Shown: positions 17,143 to 25,715, numbered from the stretch's first letter. The stretch is DNA of 64,000 bases from Rhodoplanes sp. Z2-YC6860 (GCF_001579845.1 NZ_CP007440.1:5850029-5914028), one strand, 5' to 3'. Notes: generated by a model not told the origin, from the letters alone. Numbers and translations: made by a program.

Positions 17143-17718
17143 TTACGGAGCGACGTCCACCACGCGATTGACGTGCGTCGCGATACAAGCGCGCTCCACA
17201 CCATAAGCGTGGATGGAGATCGCGGGCTCCCGCCCGGAATTACCGAGCCTGTGGATTTGGTCAAGCCCCGGACCGCCAAAGCAACTATAGCCCGGAAGGC
17301 GCGGCTCGGTCCGGACGAGTTCGGCCTTGGATTGTTGCGAATTGAAACGGAAGAGCTTTTCTTCGAGCGGCCGGTCATAGACCGCATAGCCGCACCAAGT
17401 GTGGTGGGCGTGCGCCGGGCTGAACTGGCCCGGCCCCCAGATGATCGCGAGAATGGTGAAGCGGCCGGCAATATCGCTGTGCAGGACATGGCGCGCATAG
17501 CAGTCCGGTTGCGGCAGGCGCTGGTCGGCGGTCAGCAGATCGGGCTCGCGAACCACACGCGCCAGCGCCGCTTTGATGCCCGCCGCCATCTCGGCATGAG
17601 ACTGACCGCAAGCCACGGTGATGTCGGCTGCCAGGGCCGCGATCGCAGGATGGACCGGCGGCCGGAGCGAGGACCCGAGGGGCTGCGACAGATGGCTGGC
17701 GATCTGGGGCATGGGCAT
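17143..17718 (-). CDS. Cysteine-dioxygenase-like cupin protein
   Basis: A 191-residue metal-binding cupin of the cysteine dioxygenase family. Likely iron ligands are His103 and His105 (PAHAHH) and His170 (SIHAYG), the three-His pattern of thiol dioxygenases. Whether it oxidises cysteine, 3-mercaptopropionate or another thiol cannot be told. It is the first gene of the five-gene minus-strand operon ending at 13168; the partners (oxidoreductase, thioesterase, cytochrome, CoA ligase) suggest it acts in a catabolic route. Confidence 0.7.
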   Translation of the reverse strand: MPMPQIASHLSQPLGSSLRPPVHPAIAALAADITVACGQSHAEMAAGIKAALARVVREPDLLTADQRLPQPDCYARHVLHSDIAGRFTILAIIWGPGQFSPAHAHHTWCGYAVYDRPLEEKLFRFNSQQSKAELVRTEPRLPGYSCFGGPGLDQIHRLGNSGREPAISIHAYGVERACIATHVNRVVDVAP

Positions 17719-17766
17719 TCCAAGAGCGCTCGGTTCAAAAGAACAATGCTACTGCTTCTGAGCAAG

Positions 17767-17795
17767 AAAATAGTACAAAAATCTACCATACGCAA
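17767..17795 (-). promoter_or_regulatory. Possible sigma-70-type promoter of the CDO-like operon
   Basis: In the AT-rich 193-bp gap before the operon, the minus strand carries TTGCGT (rc of 17790-17795), 17 bp, then TATTTT (rc of 17767-17772), about 50 bp before the first ATG. The spacing is ideal and the hexamers are partial matches. The gap is far more AT-rich than its surroundings. No experimental support. Confidence 0.3.
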
Positions 17796-17911
17796 CATCA
17801 AAAGCATGCACGTCCTATTTCTTGTACGAAATTTGGGACAAAATGATCAAAGGGATGGGAAATCGGCCGCGCCGGGCCTGATTTCCCGCCAAAATCCGCC
17901 AACCCGCCGCC

Positions 17912-18904
17912 TCAGCGAAGCCCGGCCAGGAACTCTTCGAGATGGTTCTTCCACAGCCCCGCCAGCATGGAGGTGTAGTGTCCCTGCGACTGCGGCGAGG
18001 CCGGCACGATCACGCAGCGCGCGCCCCTGATTCGCGCGACGCCCGCCTCCAGCACGCCGAGCTCCGGCGGATTGACCGCGTCGTCGGCGAAATTGATGGC
18101 CAACAGCTTGGCCTTGATGCTTTCGAGCGCCGGCCACGGGTCGTAGTCCATCGTCGACTCGATCTGATAGAGCCGGTTGTTGGCGTCGCCCTTCTTGGCG
18201 TTCTCGACGAGGCGCTTGTAGTACGCGTCGGCCTTCTCGCGCGTCGAACCGGTCTCCTGAATGCGGACCGCGCTCTGGGTGAACATCGCCGAAAGCGGCG
18301 CGACGCGCACCCAGTTGGTCGGCTGCGTCTCGTAGTCGCCATTCTTCCATTCAGGATCGTTGCGGATCGCCTCGACATTGATGCGGCGCTGGATCCAGTT
18401 GCGCCCGCTCATCGGGCCGGGCTGGCTCGCCACCGGCACCAGCGCGTCCATGAAGTCGGGAAACATCTCGCCCAGCAGCCAGGTCAGCATGCCGCCGAGC
18501 GAAAGCCCCATCACGAGCTTCACGTGCGGAATCTTCAGTCCTTCGGTGACCAGACGGTGATGCGCCACCGCCACGTCGCGCAGACGGAAATGCGGAAAAC
18601 GCGCTCGAAGCCCGTCGCTCGGCTTGCTGGAGCGGCCGAAGCCGATGATGTCGGGAATGATGAGGAAATGCTTGGCCGCATCGAGCGGCTGGCCGGGCCC
18701 GAACAGCTCGCCGGCGAGCGAAGGCTCAAGCCAGGTCTTGGCCGTGCCGGTGGTGTTGTGGATCAGAAGCACCGCCGGTGCGCCCGGCGTGCCGAGCGTG
18801 ATGAAGTGCTGCCGCAGCTCGGGCAGCGTTTCGCCCGAGGCAAAGCGGAAATCGCGGATGATGAAATCGTCTTCGCGGAGATTGGGCCAATTGGTTTCGG
18901 TCAT
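17912..18904 (-). CDS. Alpha/beta hydrolase, MetX/homoserine-acetyltransferase-like
   Basis: A 330-residue hydrolase. It has the oxyanion segment LLIHNTTG near 47-54, the nucleophile elbow GLSLGG with Ser135, an Asp in the segment NFADDAVNP, and a C-terminal His in QGHYTSM. The long helical lid and overall pattern resemble homoserine O-acetyltransferase-like alpha/beta hydrolases rather than small esterases. I chose ATG 18904, because the frame upstream has no ATG and only a TTG. It is divergent from the UbiD operon, with a 178-bp gap that should hold both promoters. Confidence 0.78.
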   Translation of the reverse strand: MTETNWPNLREDDFIIRDFRFASGETLPELRQHFITLGTPGAPAVLLIHNTTGTAKTWLEPSLAGELFGPGQPLDAAKHFLIIPDIIGFGRSSKPSDGLRARFPHFRLRDVAVAHHRLVTEGLKIPHVKLVMGLSLGGMLTWLLGEMFPDFMDALVPVASQPGPMSGRNWIQRRINVEAIRNDPEWKNGDYETQPTNWVRVAPLSAMFTQSAVRIQETGSTREKADAYYKRLVENAKKGDANNRLYQIESTMDYDPWPALESIKAKLLAINFADDAVNPPELGVLEAGVARIRGARCVIVPASPQSQGHYTSMLAGLWKNHLEEFLAGLR

Positions 18905-19082
18905 GGTCTGGAAATAGCCGACCACAGCCGCATCGGTAAAGGCGTTCCATACTCCGGAAAACCGGATGTTGTGCGCGCCACGCAACCCGCTGAGGGCATC
19001 GTCCCATTCCGCATGTTGCTCAGCGAAGGAGCGATCAGTAGGTTACGGCCCTTCCCGAAGACCGCGTCTGGAGACTGAAAAA

Positions 19083-20681
19083 ATGAAAGAAAACTTCCGC
19101 GAATTCCTCGACAGGCTGCGGCAGGCAGGGGAGCTCGTCGACCTGCGCCAGGCGGTCGACATCCGCCACATCGCAACGCTGGTCGACCAGGCCAAGACCG
19201 CGCTCTATTTCCACAACGTCATCGGCTACGACGTCCCGGTGGTGTCCGGCCTAGTCCGCTCCAAAGAGCGCGCCACCATGTCGATGGGCTGCGAGAAATT
19301 CGAGGACATCGAGCACAAGCTCGCCGCCGCGATCGCCAAGCCGATCCCGCCGAAATACGTCAACGGCTCGCCGACCCGCGAAGTGGTGATGGAGGGCAAT
19401 GACGTCGACCTGTTCAAGCTGCCGATCCCGATGTCGTCGATCTATGACGGCGGACCGATGATCACCGCCGGCGTGGTGATCGCGAAGGACCCCGAGTTCG
19501 GCATCAACAGCGGCGTCTACCGCATGATCGTCAAGGAAAAGGCGCTCACCGGCATCGACATCGTCACGCCGAACAACATGCGGTTTTTTGCGCAGCGCGC
19601 GCTTGAGCGCAACGAGCCGCTGCCGATCTCGATCTCCATCGGCACGCATCCCTTCGAGTTCGCGGGCGCTGGCTTCCGCGCGCCGCTCGGCACCGACGAG
19701 ATGGGCATTGCGGGCGGGCTTCGCGGCGAAGCCGTGCAACTCGCGCCCTGCTCCACCGTCGACGTGCCCTACATCGCCGACGCCGAGATCGTGCTGGAGG
19801 CCGAGATCCTGCCGACCGGCTGGACCTGGCCGGAGGGCCGCTTCGGCGAGTTCACGCGGCTGATGGGCGGCCTGCACTGGAATCCGCTGGTGCGCATCAA
19901 GGCCGTCGCGATGCGCAAGGACGCGGTCTACTACAACCTGCACATGCCGTGGGAGAACACCTGGCTCGCGGCGCCGACGCGCTACACGGCGATCCGGCAG
20001 GCGCTGAAGACCGCGAACGTCCAGGTCACCGGCCTCAACGTCACGCTCGGCGGCTGTGCGTTCTGGCACGCGATTGTGCAGATCAAGAAGGGCGCGGCCG
20101 GCGACGGCAAGAACGCGCTGCTCGCGGCGCTGTCGGTGATGGACCTCAAGCATGTGGTGGTGATCGACGACGACATCGACATCAACAATCCGACCGACGT
20201 GGAGTGGGCGATCGCCACCCGCGTGCAGGGCGACAAGGACGTCGTAATCATTCCAGGCGCGCGCGCGAAGCCGCTCGACCCGAGCCTCCTGCAGGGCGCG
20301 GGCGTGGTGCCGATCGGCACGAAGGTTGGCATCGACGCGACGATCCCGGAGCACATTCCGAAAGAGCACTACGAGCGCATCACCTACGCGTATGCCGAGA
20401 CCGCCAAGATCGACGACTACGTCAAGGGCAAGAAGGACGCGGCGGGCAAGTCTGGCGACACGGGTGCGGTGGAAGCGCTGGCGAAGAAGATTCTCGACGC
20501 GATCGACAAGGAGCCGCTGTACTACACCGACATCGCCGAGAAGTTCGCGGAATACGACTTCAACACCGTGGCGCGGGCGCTGGGCTTCCTGCACCAGACC
20601 GAAAAGCTCTGGCAGGATCCGAAGGGCAAGATGTGCGTCCGCGGCAGCAAGTTCGCGGCGGTGCTGCCGACGAAGAAGTAG
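19083..20681 (+). CDS. UbiD-family prenylated-FMN decarboxylase 1
   Basis: A 532-residue protein of the UbiD family, which (de)carboxylates aromatic or alpha,beta-unsaturated acids using prenylated FMN. The signature WPEGRFGEFTRLMGG, carrying the conserved acidic residues, lies just past mid-protein. Other family segments are PNNMRFFAQRALERNEPLPI, GTHPFEFAGA and VVVIDDDIDINNPTDVEWAI. The C-terminus (about 450-532) carries an extra region not seen in the second UbiD here. The start is ATG 19083; the upstream frame reads into the divergent promoter. It heads an operon with an amidohydrolase, a DHP-decarboxylase-like protein, two binding proteins and an isomerase. No UbiX prenyltransferase is in the window. 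Confidence 0.88.
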   Translation: MKENFREFLDRLRQAGELVDLRQAVDIRHIATLVDQAKTALYFHNVIGYDVPVVSGLVRSKERATMSMGCEKFEDIEHKLAAAIAKPIPPKYVNGSPTREVVMEGNDVDLFKLPIPMSSIYDGGPMITAGVVIAKDPEFGINSGVYRMIVKEKALTGIDIVTPNNMRFFAQRALERNEPLPISISIGTHPFEFAGAGFRAPLGTDEMGIAGGLRGEAVQLAPCSTVDVPYIADAEIVLEAEILPTGWTWPEGRFGEFTRLMGGLHWNPLVRIKAVAMRKDAVYYNLHMPWENTWLAAPTRYTAIRQALKTANVQVTGLNVTLGGCAFWHAIVQIKKGAAGDGKNALLAALSVMDLKHVVVIDDDIDINNPTDVEWAIATRVQGDKDVVIIPGARAKPLDPSLLQGAGVVPIGTKVGIDATIPEHIPKEHYERITYAYAETAKIDDYVKGKKDAAGKSGDTGAVEALAKKILDAIDKEPLYYTDIAEKFAEYDFNTVARALGFLHQTEKLWQDPKGKMCVRGSKFAAVLPTKK

Positions 20682-20726
20682 TACGCTCGTTAGGATGCGA
20701 CACCGCTGCAACACGAGCGGTGCGTT

Positions 20727-20826
20727 CCCTCTCCCGCTCGCGGGGGAGGGTTAGGGAGGGGGCCGCGGCGCGGCCGGTGCCTGCGGTAGCCCCCTCTCCA
20801 TCTCTCCCCCGCAAGCGGGGGAGAGA
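20727..20826. repeat. Intergenic GC-rich palindromic repeat after the UbiD gene
   Basis: Two hairpins face each other: CCCTCTCCCGCTCGCGGG with its complement (20727-20750), and CTCTCCCCCGCAAGCGGGGG (20802-20825), separated by about 50 bp of GC-rich sequence. The outer parts also pair with one another. It lies in the 194-bp gap between UbiD and amidohydrolase genes and could stabilise the upstream message. This family is found between genes in many Rhizobiales. Confidence 0.7.
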
Positions 20827-20875
20827 GCCGAGCAGAGTGCGTCGCTCTATCTGAGTTCAACGTGAAGCAACCAAC

Positions 20876-21727
20876 ATGATCATCGACACCCACACCCACG
20901 TCATCGCCACCGACACCAAGAAATATCCACTCGCGCCCCTGTTCGGAAAACAGTCCGACTGGTCGCAGGCTCATCCGATCGATTATCCCGACATGGTCAA
21001 GGCCGAAGCCGAGGCAGGCGTCGACAAGGCCGTGCTGGTACAGGCGTCCTCGGCCTATGCGTTCGACAACTCCTACGTGGCGGACTCGGTGGCCGCACAC
21101 CCTGAGCGCTTCACCGGCGTGTTCTCGATCGACGTGGTCGCGCCCGACGCGCCCGCCAAGATGAAGCACTGGATGAGCAAGGGGCTCACCGGCATGCGCA
21201 TCTTCACCTCGGGTTCGACGCACGCCGCGCAGGAGACTTTCTTTGCCGAGGAGAAGGCCTATCCGGCGTGGCAATTCGCCAACGACAACGACCTGTCGGT
21301 GTGCATGCAGATGCGGGTCGTGGGCCTGCCGCTCCTGGAAGAGAAGATCATCAAGCGCTTCCCCAAGGTGCGCATCCTGCTCGACCACTTCGCCCGCGCG
21401 GAAGCCGCCGACGGAATCCCCTTCCCGTCGGCCGCGCCGCTCTGGGCCTTGTCGAAGTATCCCAACGTCTATCTCAAACTCACCCACCGCCCGATCGAAC
21501 AGTCGGTGAAGGGCAAGTCGACGCCCGAGGCGTTCCTTGGGAAGGTGGTCAGCGAGTTCGGCGCCGGGCGCATCTGCTGGGGCTCGAATTTCCCAGCCGC
21601 CAAGGAGCCGCTGCCGGAACTGATCGAAATGGCGCGCAAGGCGCTTTCCTTCCTGTCGCAGGCGGATCAAAATCAAATCTTCCACAAGACCGCGCTCGCG
21701 CTCTACCCGGCGCTGGCCAAGAAGTAA
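20876..21727 (+). CDS. Amidohydrolase-2 family TIM-barrel protein with altered metal site
   Basis: A 283-residue metal-dependent hydrolase/decarboxylase-like protein (PF04909 type). The N-terminal HxH is present (His6, His8 in THTHV), as is a His in LLDHFAR. The strand usually giving a mid-barrel His reads VCMQMRV (Gln145), and the usual catalytic Asp of the GSD-P motif is Asn238 (WGSNFP). This family includes lactonases and decarboxylases such as ACMSD; with these changes, activity cannot be assumed. The start is the first ATG. It sits between UbiD and the DHP-decarboxylase-like gene, so it may process a ring-cleavage product or lactone. Confidence 0.75.
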   Translation: MIIDTHTHVIATDTKKYPLAPLFGKQSDWSQAHPIDYPDMVKAEAEAGVDKAVLVQASSAYAFDNSYVADSVAAHPERFTGVFSIDVVAPDAPAKMKHWMSKGLTGMRIFTSGSTHAAQETFFAEEKAYPAWQFANDNDLSVCMQMRVVGLPLLEEKIIKRFPKVRILLDHFARAEAADGIPFPSAAPLWALSKYPNVYLKLTHRPIEQSVKGKSTPEAFLGKVVSEFGAGRICWGSNFPAAKEPLPELIEMARKALSFLSQADQNQIFHKTALALYPALAKK

Positions 21728-21771
21728 GACCCCAAGAATTAAGACCCGAAGCAGAAACTGGGAGTGATGCC

Positions 21772-22668
21772 GTGCTGACCCGACCCGACAAACTGAAGCT
21801 CCACACGCTCTTGGGCAACTATGCCAACGTGATCGCGCTGAAGGATGGGCGCGTGAAGTCCGATCTGGTCGAATGGGACTTCCCGGACTATCCGGTGCCG
21901 AACCGCGGCTTCAAGCCGATGGTTCGCGAGCACAAGTTCGACTGCGGCGAGCTCGCCATCGTCACGTATCTGCAGGCCCGGGAATATGGCCTGCCCTACG
22001 TGCTGTTGCCCGCCACCGTGGTCGGCCGCGGCCAGCTGCACACGGTCGCCTACAACTCCGAGCGCGGCACGATGAAGCCGTCGGACCTCAACGGCAAGAA
22101 GTTCGGCGTGCGCTCCTACACGCAGACCACCGGCATCTGGGTGCGCGGCATCCTCGCCGAATCCTACGGCGTCGACTGGTCCAAGGTGGAGATCACCACC
22201 ATGGAGGATCCGCATGTGGCGCAGTACAAGGATCCCCCGTTCGTGAAGCGCGCGCCCGAGACCAAGCAACTGCCGCAGATGCTGATCGACGGCGAGGTCG
22301 ACGCCGCGCTGATCGGCGACAAGTTCCCTGATCCGCGCTTCAAGACGCTGGTGCCGGACGCCGAGGCCGCCAACAAGGACTGGGCGCTGAAGCATGGCGG
22401 CGTGCCGGTCAACCACATGGTGATCGTGCGCGAGAAAATCGCGAAAGAGCATCCCGAGGTGGTCGAAGAGATTTTCCGGCTGTTGAAGGCGGCGCGCGAT
22501 CTCGACACCAACGCACCGAAGGGCGCGCTTGATCCGTATCGGTTCGGCGTCGAGGCCAACCGCGAAGCGCTCGAGCGGGTCATCGACTACTCGCTCAAGC
22601 AACAGATGATCACGAAGCAGGTCAAGGTGGACGATCTGTTCAACGACCTGACGCGCAAGCTCGTGTGA
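21772..22668 (+). CDS. 4,5-dihydroxyphthalate decarboxylase-like protein (binding-protein fold)
   Basis: A 298-residue cytoplasmic protein with the periplasmic-binding-protein-like fold used by 4,5-dihydroxyphthalate decarboxylase (Pht5). Matching segments are FDCGELAIVTYLQAREYG, SYTQTTGIWVRGILAESYGV and MEDPHVAQYKDPP. No signal peptide is present, as expected for the enzyme. GTG 21772 has GGGAG 7 bp upstream and no in-frame ATG near. Pht5 converts dihydroxyphthalate to protocatechuate; the neighbouring UbiD enzyme suggests a related aromatic dicarboxylate, but the exact substrate is inferred. Confidence 0.78.
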   Translation: MLTRPDKLKLHTLLGNYANVIALKDGRVKSDLVEWDFPDYPVPNRGFKPMVREHKFDCGELAIVTYLQAREYGLPYVLLPATVVGRGQLHTVAYNSERGTMKPSDLNGKKFGVRSYTQTTGIWVRGILAESYGVDWSKVEITTMEDPHVAQYKDPPFVKRAPETKQLPQMLIDGEVDAALIGDKFPDPRFKTLVPDAEAANKDWALKHGGVPVNHMVIVREKIAKEHPEVVEEIFRLLKAARDLDTNAPKGALDPYRFGVEANREALERVIDYSLKQQMITKQVKVDDLFNDLTRKLV

Positions 22669-22691
22669 CCATGCGCGCGCTCTCTCCCCTC

Positions 22692-22796
22692 GGTCATTCC
22701 GGGGCGGCCCGAAGGGCCGAACCCGGAATCCAGAGCCGGGAGTGGAGTGCACATCTGGATTCCGGGTTCGCGCCTTCGGCGCGCCCCGGAATGACC
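22692..22796. repeat. Intergenic palindromic repeat, GGTCATTCCGG family, copy 2
   Basis: A 105-bp element with perfect 14-bp ends, GGTCATTCCGGGGC (22692-22705) and its complement (22783-22796). Inside are two hairpin arms of the type CCGAAGGGCCG and GCGCCTTCGGCGC. The right end contains the ATG used as start of the next binding-protein gene. Confidence 0.85.
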
Positions 22797-23783
22797 GTGT
22801 GGGGAGTGCTGCGCTCATTTCTCGCGATCGGACTCGTGACAGCGCTGGGCGTCGGCGCGGCGCACGCGCAGAGCGGCAACGCCGCAAACTTCCCCAACCG
22901 GCCGGTCAAGATCGTCGTGCCGTTCCCGGCCGGCGGGCCGACCGACGTCAACATGCGCATCATCGGCCAGAAGCTCTCGGAGCTCTGGAACCAGGGCGTG
23001 GTGATCGAGAACCGCCCCGGCGCCAACACCGGGATCGGCGCTCAGTTCGTGGCGAAGTCCGCGCCCGACGGCTACACCCTGCTCGCCGCCATGGACACCA
23101 CGCTGGTGATGAATCCCGCGACCGGCGCGTCGATGAACTACGATCCGTTCAAGGACTTCACGGCGATCACGCTCACCGCCAAGAACACCTCGCTGCTGAC
23201 CGTGCGCGCGAGCGACGGGCCGAAAACCGTCAAGGAGCTGATCGCGCGCGGCAAGGCGAGCGGCGCGAAACTCAACTACGGCGCCGGCATCACCATCACG
23301 CGGCTTGCGGGTGCGGTCTTTGCCAAGGCCGCCGGCATCGACGCGGTGCTGATCCCCTACAAGGGCAGCGCCGAGGTGGTGCAGGGTCTGCTCACCGGCA
23401 GCGTCGATTTCATCGTCGACGGCGTGGCGCCGAGCCTGCCGCCGATCGCAGGCGGTCAATTCCGCCCGCTCGCCAAGCTCAACAGCCGGCCGCTGCCGGT
23501 GCTCCCCGACGTCCCGTCGCTTTCCGAAGCGTCGGGCCTGCCGATCGACGAGATGTCGAGCTGGATCGGGCTCGTCGCGCCGGCCGGCACGCCTCAGACG
23601 ATTGTCCATCGGATTCAGCAGGACGTGGTGAAGGCCATCGCCGATCCGACGGTCGCCGAGCGGCTGGAGAAGGCCGGGATTCTCTCCGCCAGCACCACGC
23701 CCGAGGAATTCGAGCAATACTTCCGCAGCGAAGCCAAACGCTGGACAACCGTCTATAAGGAAAGCGGCATCAAGCTCGATTGA
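22791..23783 (+). CDS. TTT-family (Bug/TctC) periplasmic substrate-binding protein 2
   Basis: A 330-residue binding protein with signal peptide (hydrophobic core LAIGLVTALGVG, cleavage near AHA-QSG) and the family motif IVVPFPAGGPTDVNMR plus SAPDGYTLLAAM. The start is uncertain: ATG 22791 lies inside the end of the intergenic repeat and has no clear ribosome site; GTG 22797 and GTG 22806 are alternatives. It follows the DHP-decarboxylase-like gene and precedes the isomerase-like gene on the same strand, so it probably binds an acid metabolised by this operon. Confidence 0.85.
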   Translation: MTVWGVLRSFLAIGLVTALGVGAAHAQSGNAANFPNRPVKIVVPFPAGGPTDVNMRIIGQKLSELWNQGVVIENRPGANTGIGAQFVAKSAPDGYTLLAAMDTTLVMNPATGASMNYDPFKDFTAITLTAKNTSLLTVRASDGPKTVKELIARGKASGAKLNYGAGITITRLAGAVFAKAAGIDAVLIPYKGSAEVVQGLLTGSVDFIVDGVAPSLPPIAGGQFRPLAKLNSRPLPVLPDVPSLSEASGLPIDEMSSWIGLVAPAGTPQTIVHRIQQDVVKAIADPTVAERLEKAGILSASTTPEEFEQYFRSEAKRWTTVYKESGIKLD

Positions 23784-23806
23784 ACGAGCCATACGGGAGG
23801 TCCACC

Positions 23807-24562
23807 ATGAATGTCATGCCGAACGTCAATCGGGAGAGCGCTGCACTCATTCCGCCGCGGGCGCGCCTCGGCCTGATCATCCCGTCGGTCAACACGTTTA
23901 GCGAGCCGCAATTCAATCATTTCGCCCCGGAAGGCCTCGGCATCCACGTGGCGCGGGCGCGCGTCGCCGGCGAATGGAAACGGCCGCTGCCGGAGATGAA
24001 GGAAGAGATCGCGGAGGCGGCGAAACTCCTCTCCGACGCACATCCCGACGTGATCGTGTTCCACTGCACCGACACCTCCATGACGCAAGGCCCGCAGGGC
24101 GAGGGAAAAATCCTCGACATCGTCACCGAGGCGACCGGCGTCGGCGCCATGGCGACCAGCCGCCTGGTGCTCGAGGCGCTGCAGACGCTCGGCATGAAGA
24201 AGGTGGTCCTGCTCACGCCCTATAAGAGCAACAAGGCGGTGATCGACTATCTGACGGCCGCTGGCATCACCGTCGTGAACGACGTGGCGCTGAAGCTCGA
24301 AGCCAAGGATTTCGGCAAGGTGACGCCGGCCGATTGGACCAAGCTTGCGCAGGACAACGACCGGCCCGAGGCCGACGGCATCTTCCTGTCCTGCACCAAC
24401 ACCACGCAGATCGAAGCGATCGCCGATGTCGAGCGGGTGGTCGGCAAGCCCGTGGTCAACAGCAACCAGGCGGTGCTGTGGGGCGTCATGCGGCAGCTGC
24501 GCGACAAAGTGCCGGCCGTGCCGATGCCGAAGCTCGGCCGATTGATGCAGAGTTTGAGTTGA
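23807..24562 (+). CDS. Asp/Glu racemase / maleate isomerase-like protein 1
   Basis: A 251-residue member of the Asp/Glu/hydantoin racemase superfamily, closest in pattern to maleate cis-trans isomerase and arylmalonate decarboxylase. The two catalytic cysteines are visible: Cys87 in VFHCTDT and Cys196 in LSCTNTTQ; the PSVNTFSEP loop (26-34) matches the carboxylate-binding loop. GGGAGG lies 7 bp before ATG 23807. It lies between two binding-protein genes in the UbiD operon. Turning a cis-diacid into its trans form is a plausible role. A paralogue is at 30771. Confidence 0.78.
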   Translation: MNVMPNVNRESAALIPPRARLGLIIPSVNTFSEPQFNHFAPEGLGIHVARARVAGEWKRPLPEMKEEIAEAAKLLSDAHPDVIVFHCTDTSMTQGPQGEGKILDIVTEATGVGAMATSRLVLEALQTLGMKKVVLLTPYKSNKAVIDYLTAAGITVVNDVALKLEAKDFGKVTPADWTKLAQDNDRPEADGIFLSCTNTTQIEAIADVERVVGKPVVNSNQAVLWGVMRQLRDKVPAVPMPKLGRLMQSLS

Positions 24563-24592
24563 GAGGCGGCAACATAAACCGCCCTCACCCGG

Positions 24593-24703
24593 CCTCACCC
24601 TGAGGAGCGTTGCGAAGCAACGCGTCTCGAAGGGCGAGCCGCTACGGTGGTGGCCACCCCATCCTTCGAGACGCGGTCCTTCGGACCGCTCCTCAGGATG
24701 AGG
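24593..24703. repeat. Intergenic palindromic repeat, CCTCA(C/T)CCTGAG family, copy 1
   Basis: A 111-bp element starting with CCTCACCCTGAG and ending with CTCAGGATGAGG. It has inner hairpins GCGTTGCGAAGCAACGC and GGTCCTTCGGACC, and a long arm CGTCTCGAAGG pairing with CCTTCGAGACG. It lies between the isomerase-like and binding-protein genes. A second member at 58933 carries an insertion. Confidence 0.8.
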
Positions 24704-24737
24704 TGGGTCAAGAGCTCGACCTAGGGAGGGTCAATCA

Positions 24738-25709
24738 ATGCTGCTTATGCATTTGCGCAAACTATTTTTGTCGCTCGGAATCTTTCTCGCGCTTACCGCA
24801 CCTTCGCCCGCTCAAAACTATCCCAATCGTCCGATCACCATGATCGTGCCGTTTGCACCGGGCGGGCCCGCCGACGTGCTCGGCCGTCTGGTCGGACAGA
24901 AGATGAGCGAGGACCTCGGCCAGCAGGTCATCATCGACAACCGCTCCGGCGCCAACACCATCGTCGGCGCGCAGTTCGCCGCACGCGCCCAGCCGGACGG
25001 CTACACCATCCTGCTCGCCATCGACGGCACGCTGGTGATGAACCCGTTCCTCTACACCAAGCTCGCCTATGATCCGTTCAAGGACTTCGAGCCCGTCTCG
25101 CTGATCGCCCTGGTGCCTTCGGCGCTGACCGCCAACATCAACAATCCGGCGAACACGCTCAAGGAAGTGATCGACATCGAGAAGAAAAAACCCGGCACCT
25201 TCCAGATCGGCGTCTCGACGCCGACCTCGCAGGTCGCAATCGGGCTTCTCAACATGATGGCCGGCACCAACATGGTGATCGTGCCCTATCGCGGCGGCAC
25301 CACGCAGATCACCAGCATGATGGCGGGCGACATTCCGCTCGGCCACGAAAGCGTCAACGTGGCGCTGCCGCTCTACCGCGACAAGAAGGTCAAGATCATC
25401 GCGCTCACCGGCCTGAAGCGCCTGGCGCTCGCGCCGGAAATCCCGCTGATTTCCGAAACCTTCCCCGGCTTCGACCTCGGCATCTGGCAGAGCGTGGTGG
25501 TGCCGACCGGAACGCCGAAACCGATCGTCGACCGGCTGTTTGCCGCCCTGCAGAAAGCCATGGCGTCACCCGACGTGATCGAAAAGCTTTCGGCTGCCGG
25601 CATCGAGCCGACCATCAGCAAAAGCCCGGAAGAGTTCGGCGCCTTCATCAAGTCACAGGCCGAGGTTCGCGAGAAGGTGATCAAGGCGGTGGGGATCAAG
25701 ATCGACTGA
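24738..25709 (+). CDS. TTT-family (Bug/TctC) periplasmic substrate-binding protein 3
   Basis: A 323-residue binding protein: signal peptide to about residue 26 (core LFLSLGIFLALTAP, cleavage near PAQ-NYP), motif MIVPFAPGGPADVLGR and AQPDGYTILLAI. GGGAGGG lies 7 bp before ATG 24738. It is the last gene of the UbiD operon and similar in sequence style to binding protein 2, with which it shares NRPGANTGIGAQF/NRSGANTIVGAQF. Two related receptors in one operon suggest two related ligands. Confidence 0.9.
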   Translation: MLLMHLRKLFLSLGIFLALTAPSPAQNYPNRPITMIVPFAPGGPADVLGRLVGQKMSEDLGQQVIIDNRSGANTIVGAQFAARAQPDGYTILLAIDGTLVMNPFLYTKLAYDPFKDFEPVSLIALVPSALTANINNPANTLKEVIDIEKKKPGTFQIGVSTPTSQVAIGLLNMMAGTNMVIVPYRGGTTQITSMMAGDIPLGHESVNVALPLYRDKKVKIIALTGLKRLALAPEIPLISETFPGFDLGIWQSVVVPTGTPKPIVDRLFAALQKAMASPDVIEKLSAAGIEPTISKSPEEFGAFIKSQAEVREKVIKAVGIKID

Positions 25710-25715
25710 AGCTCT

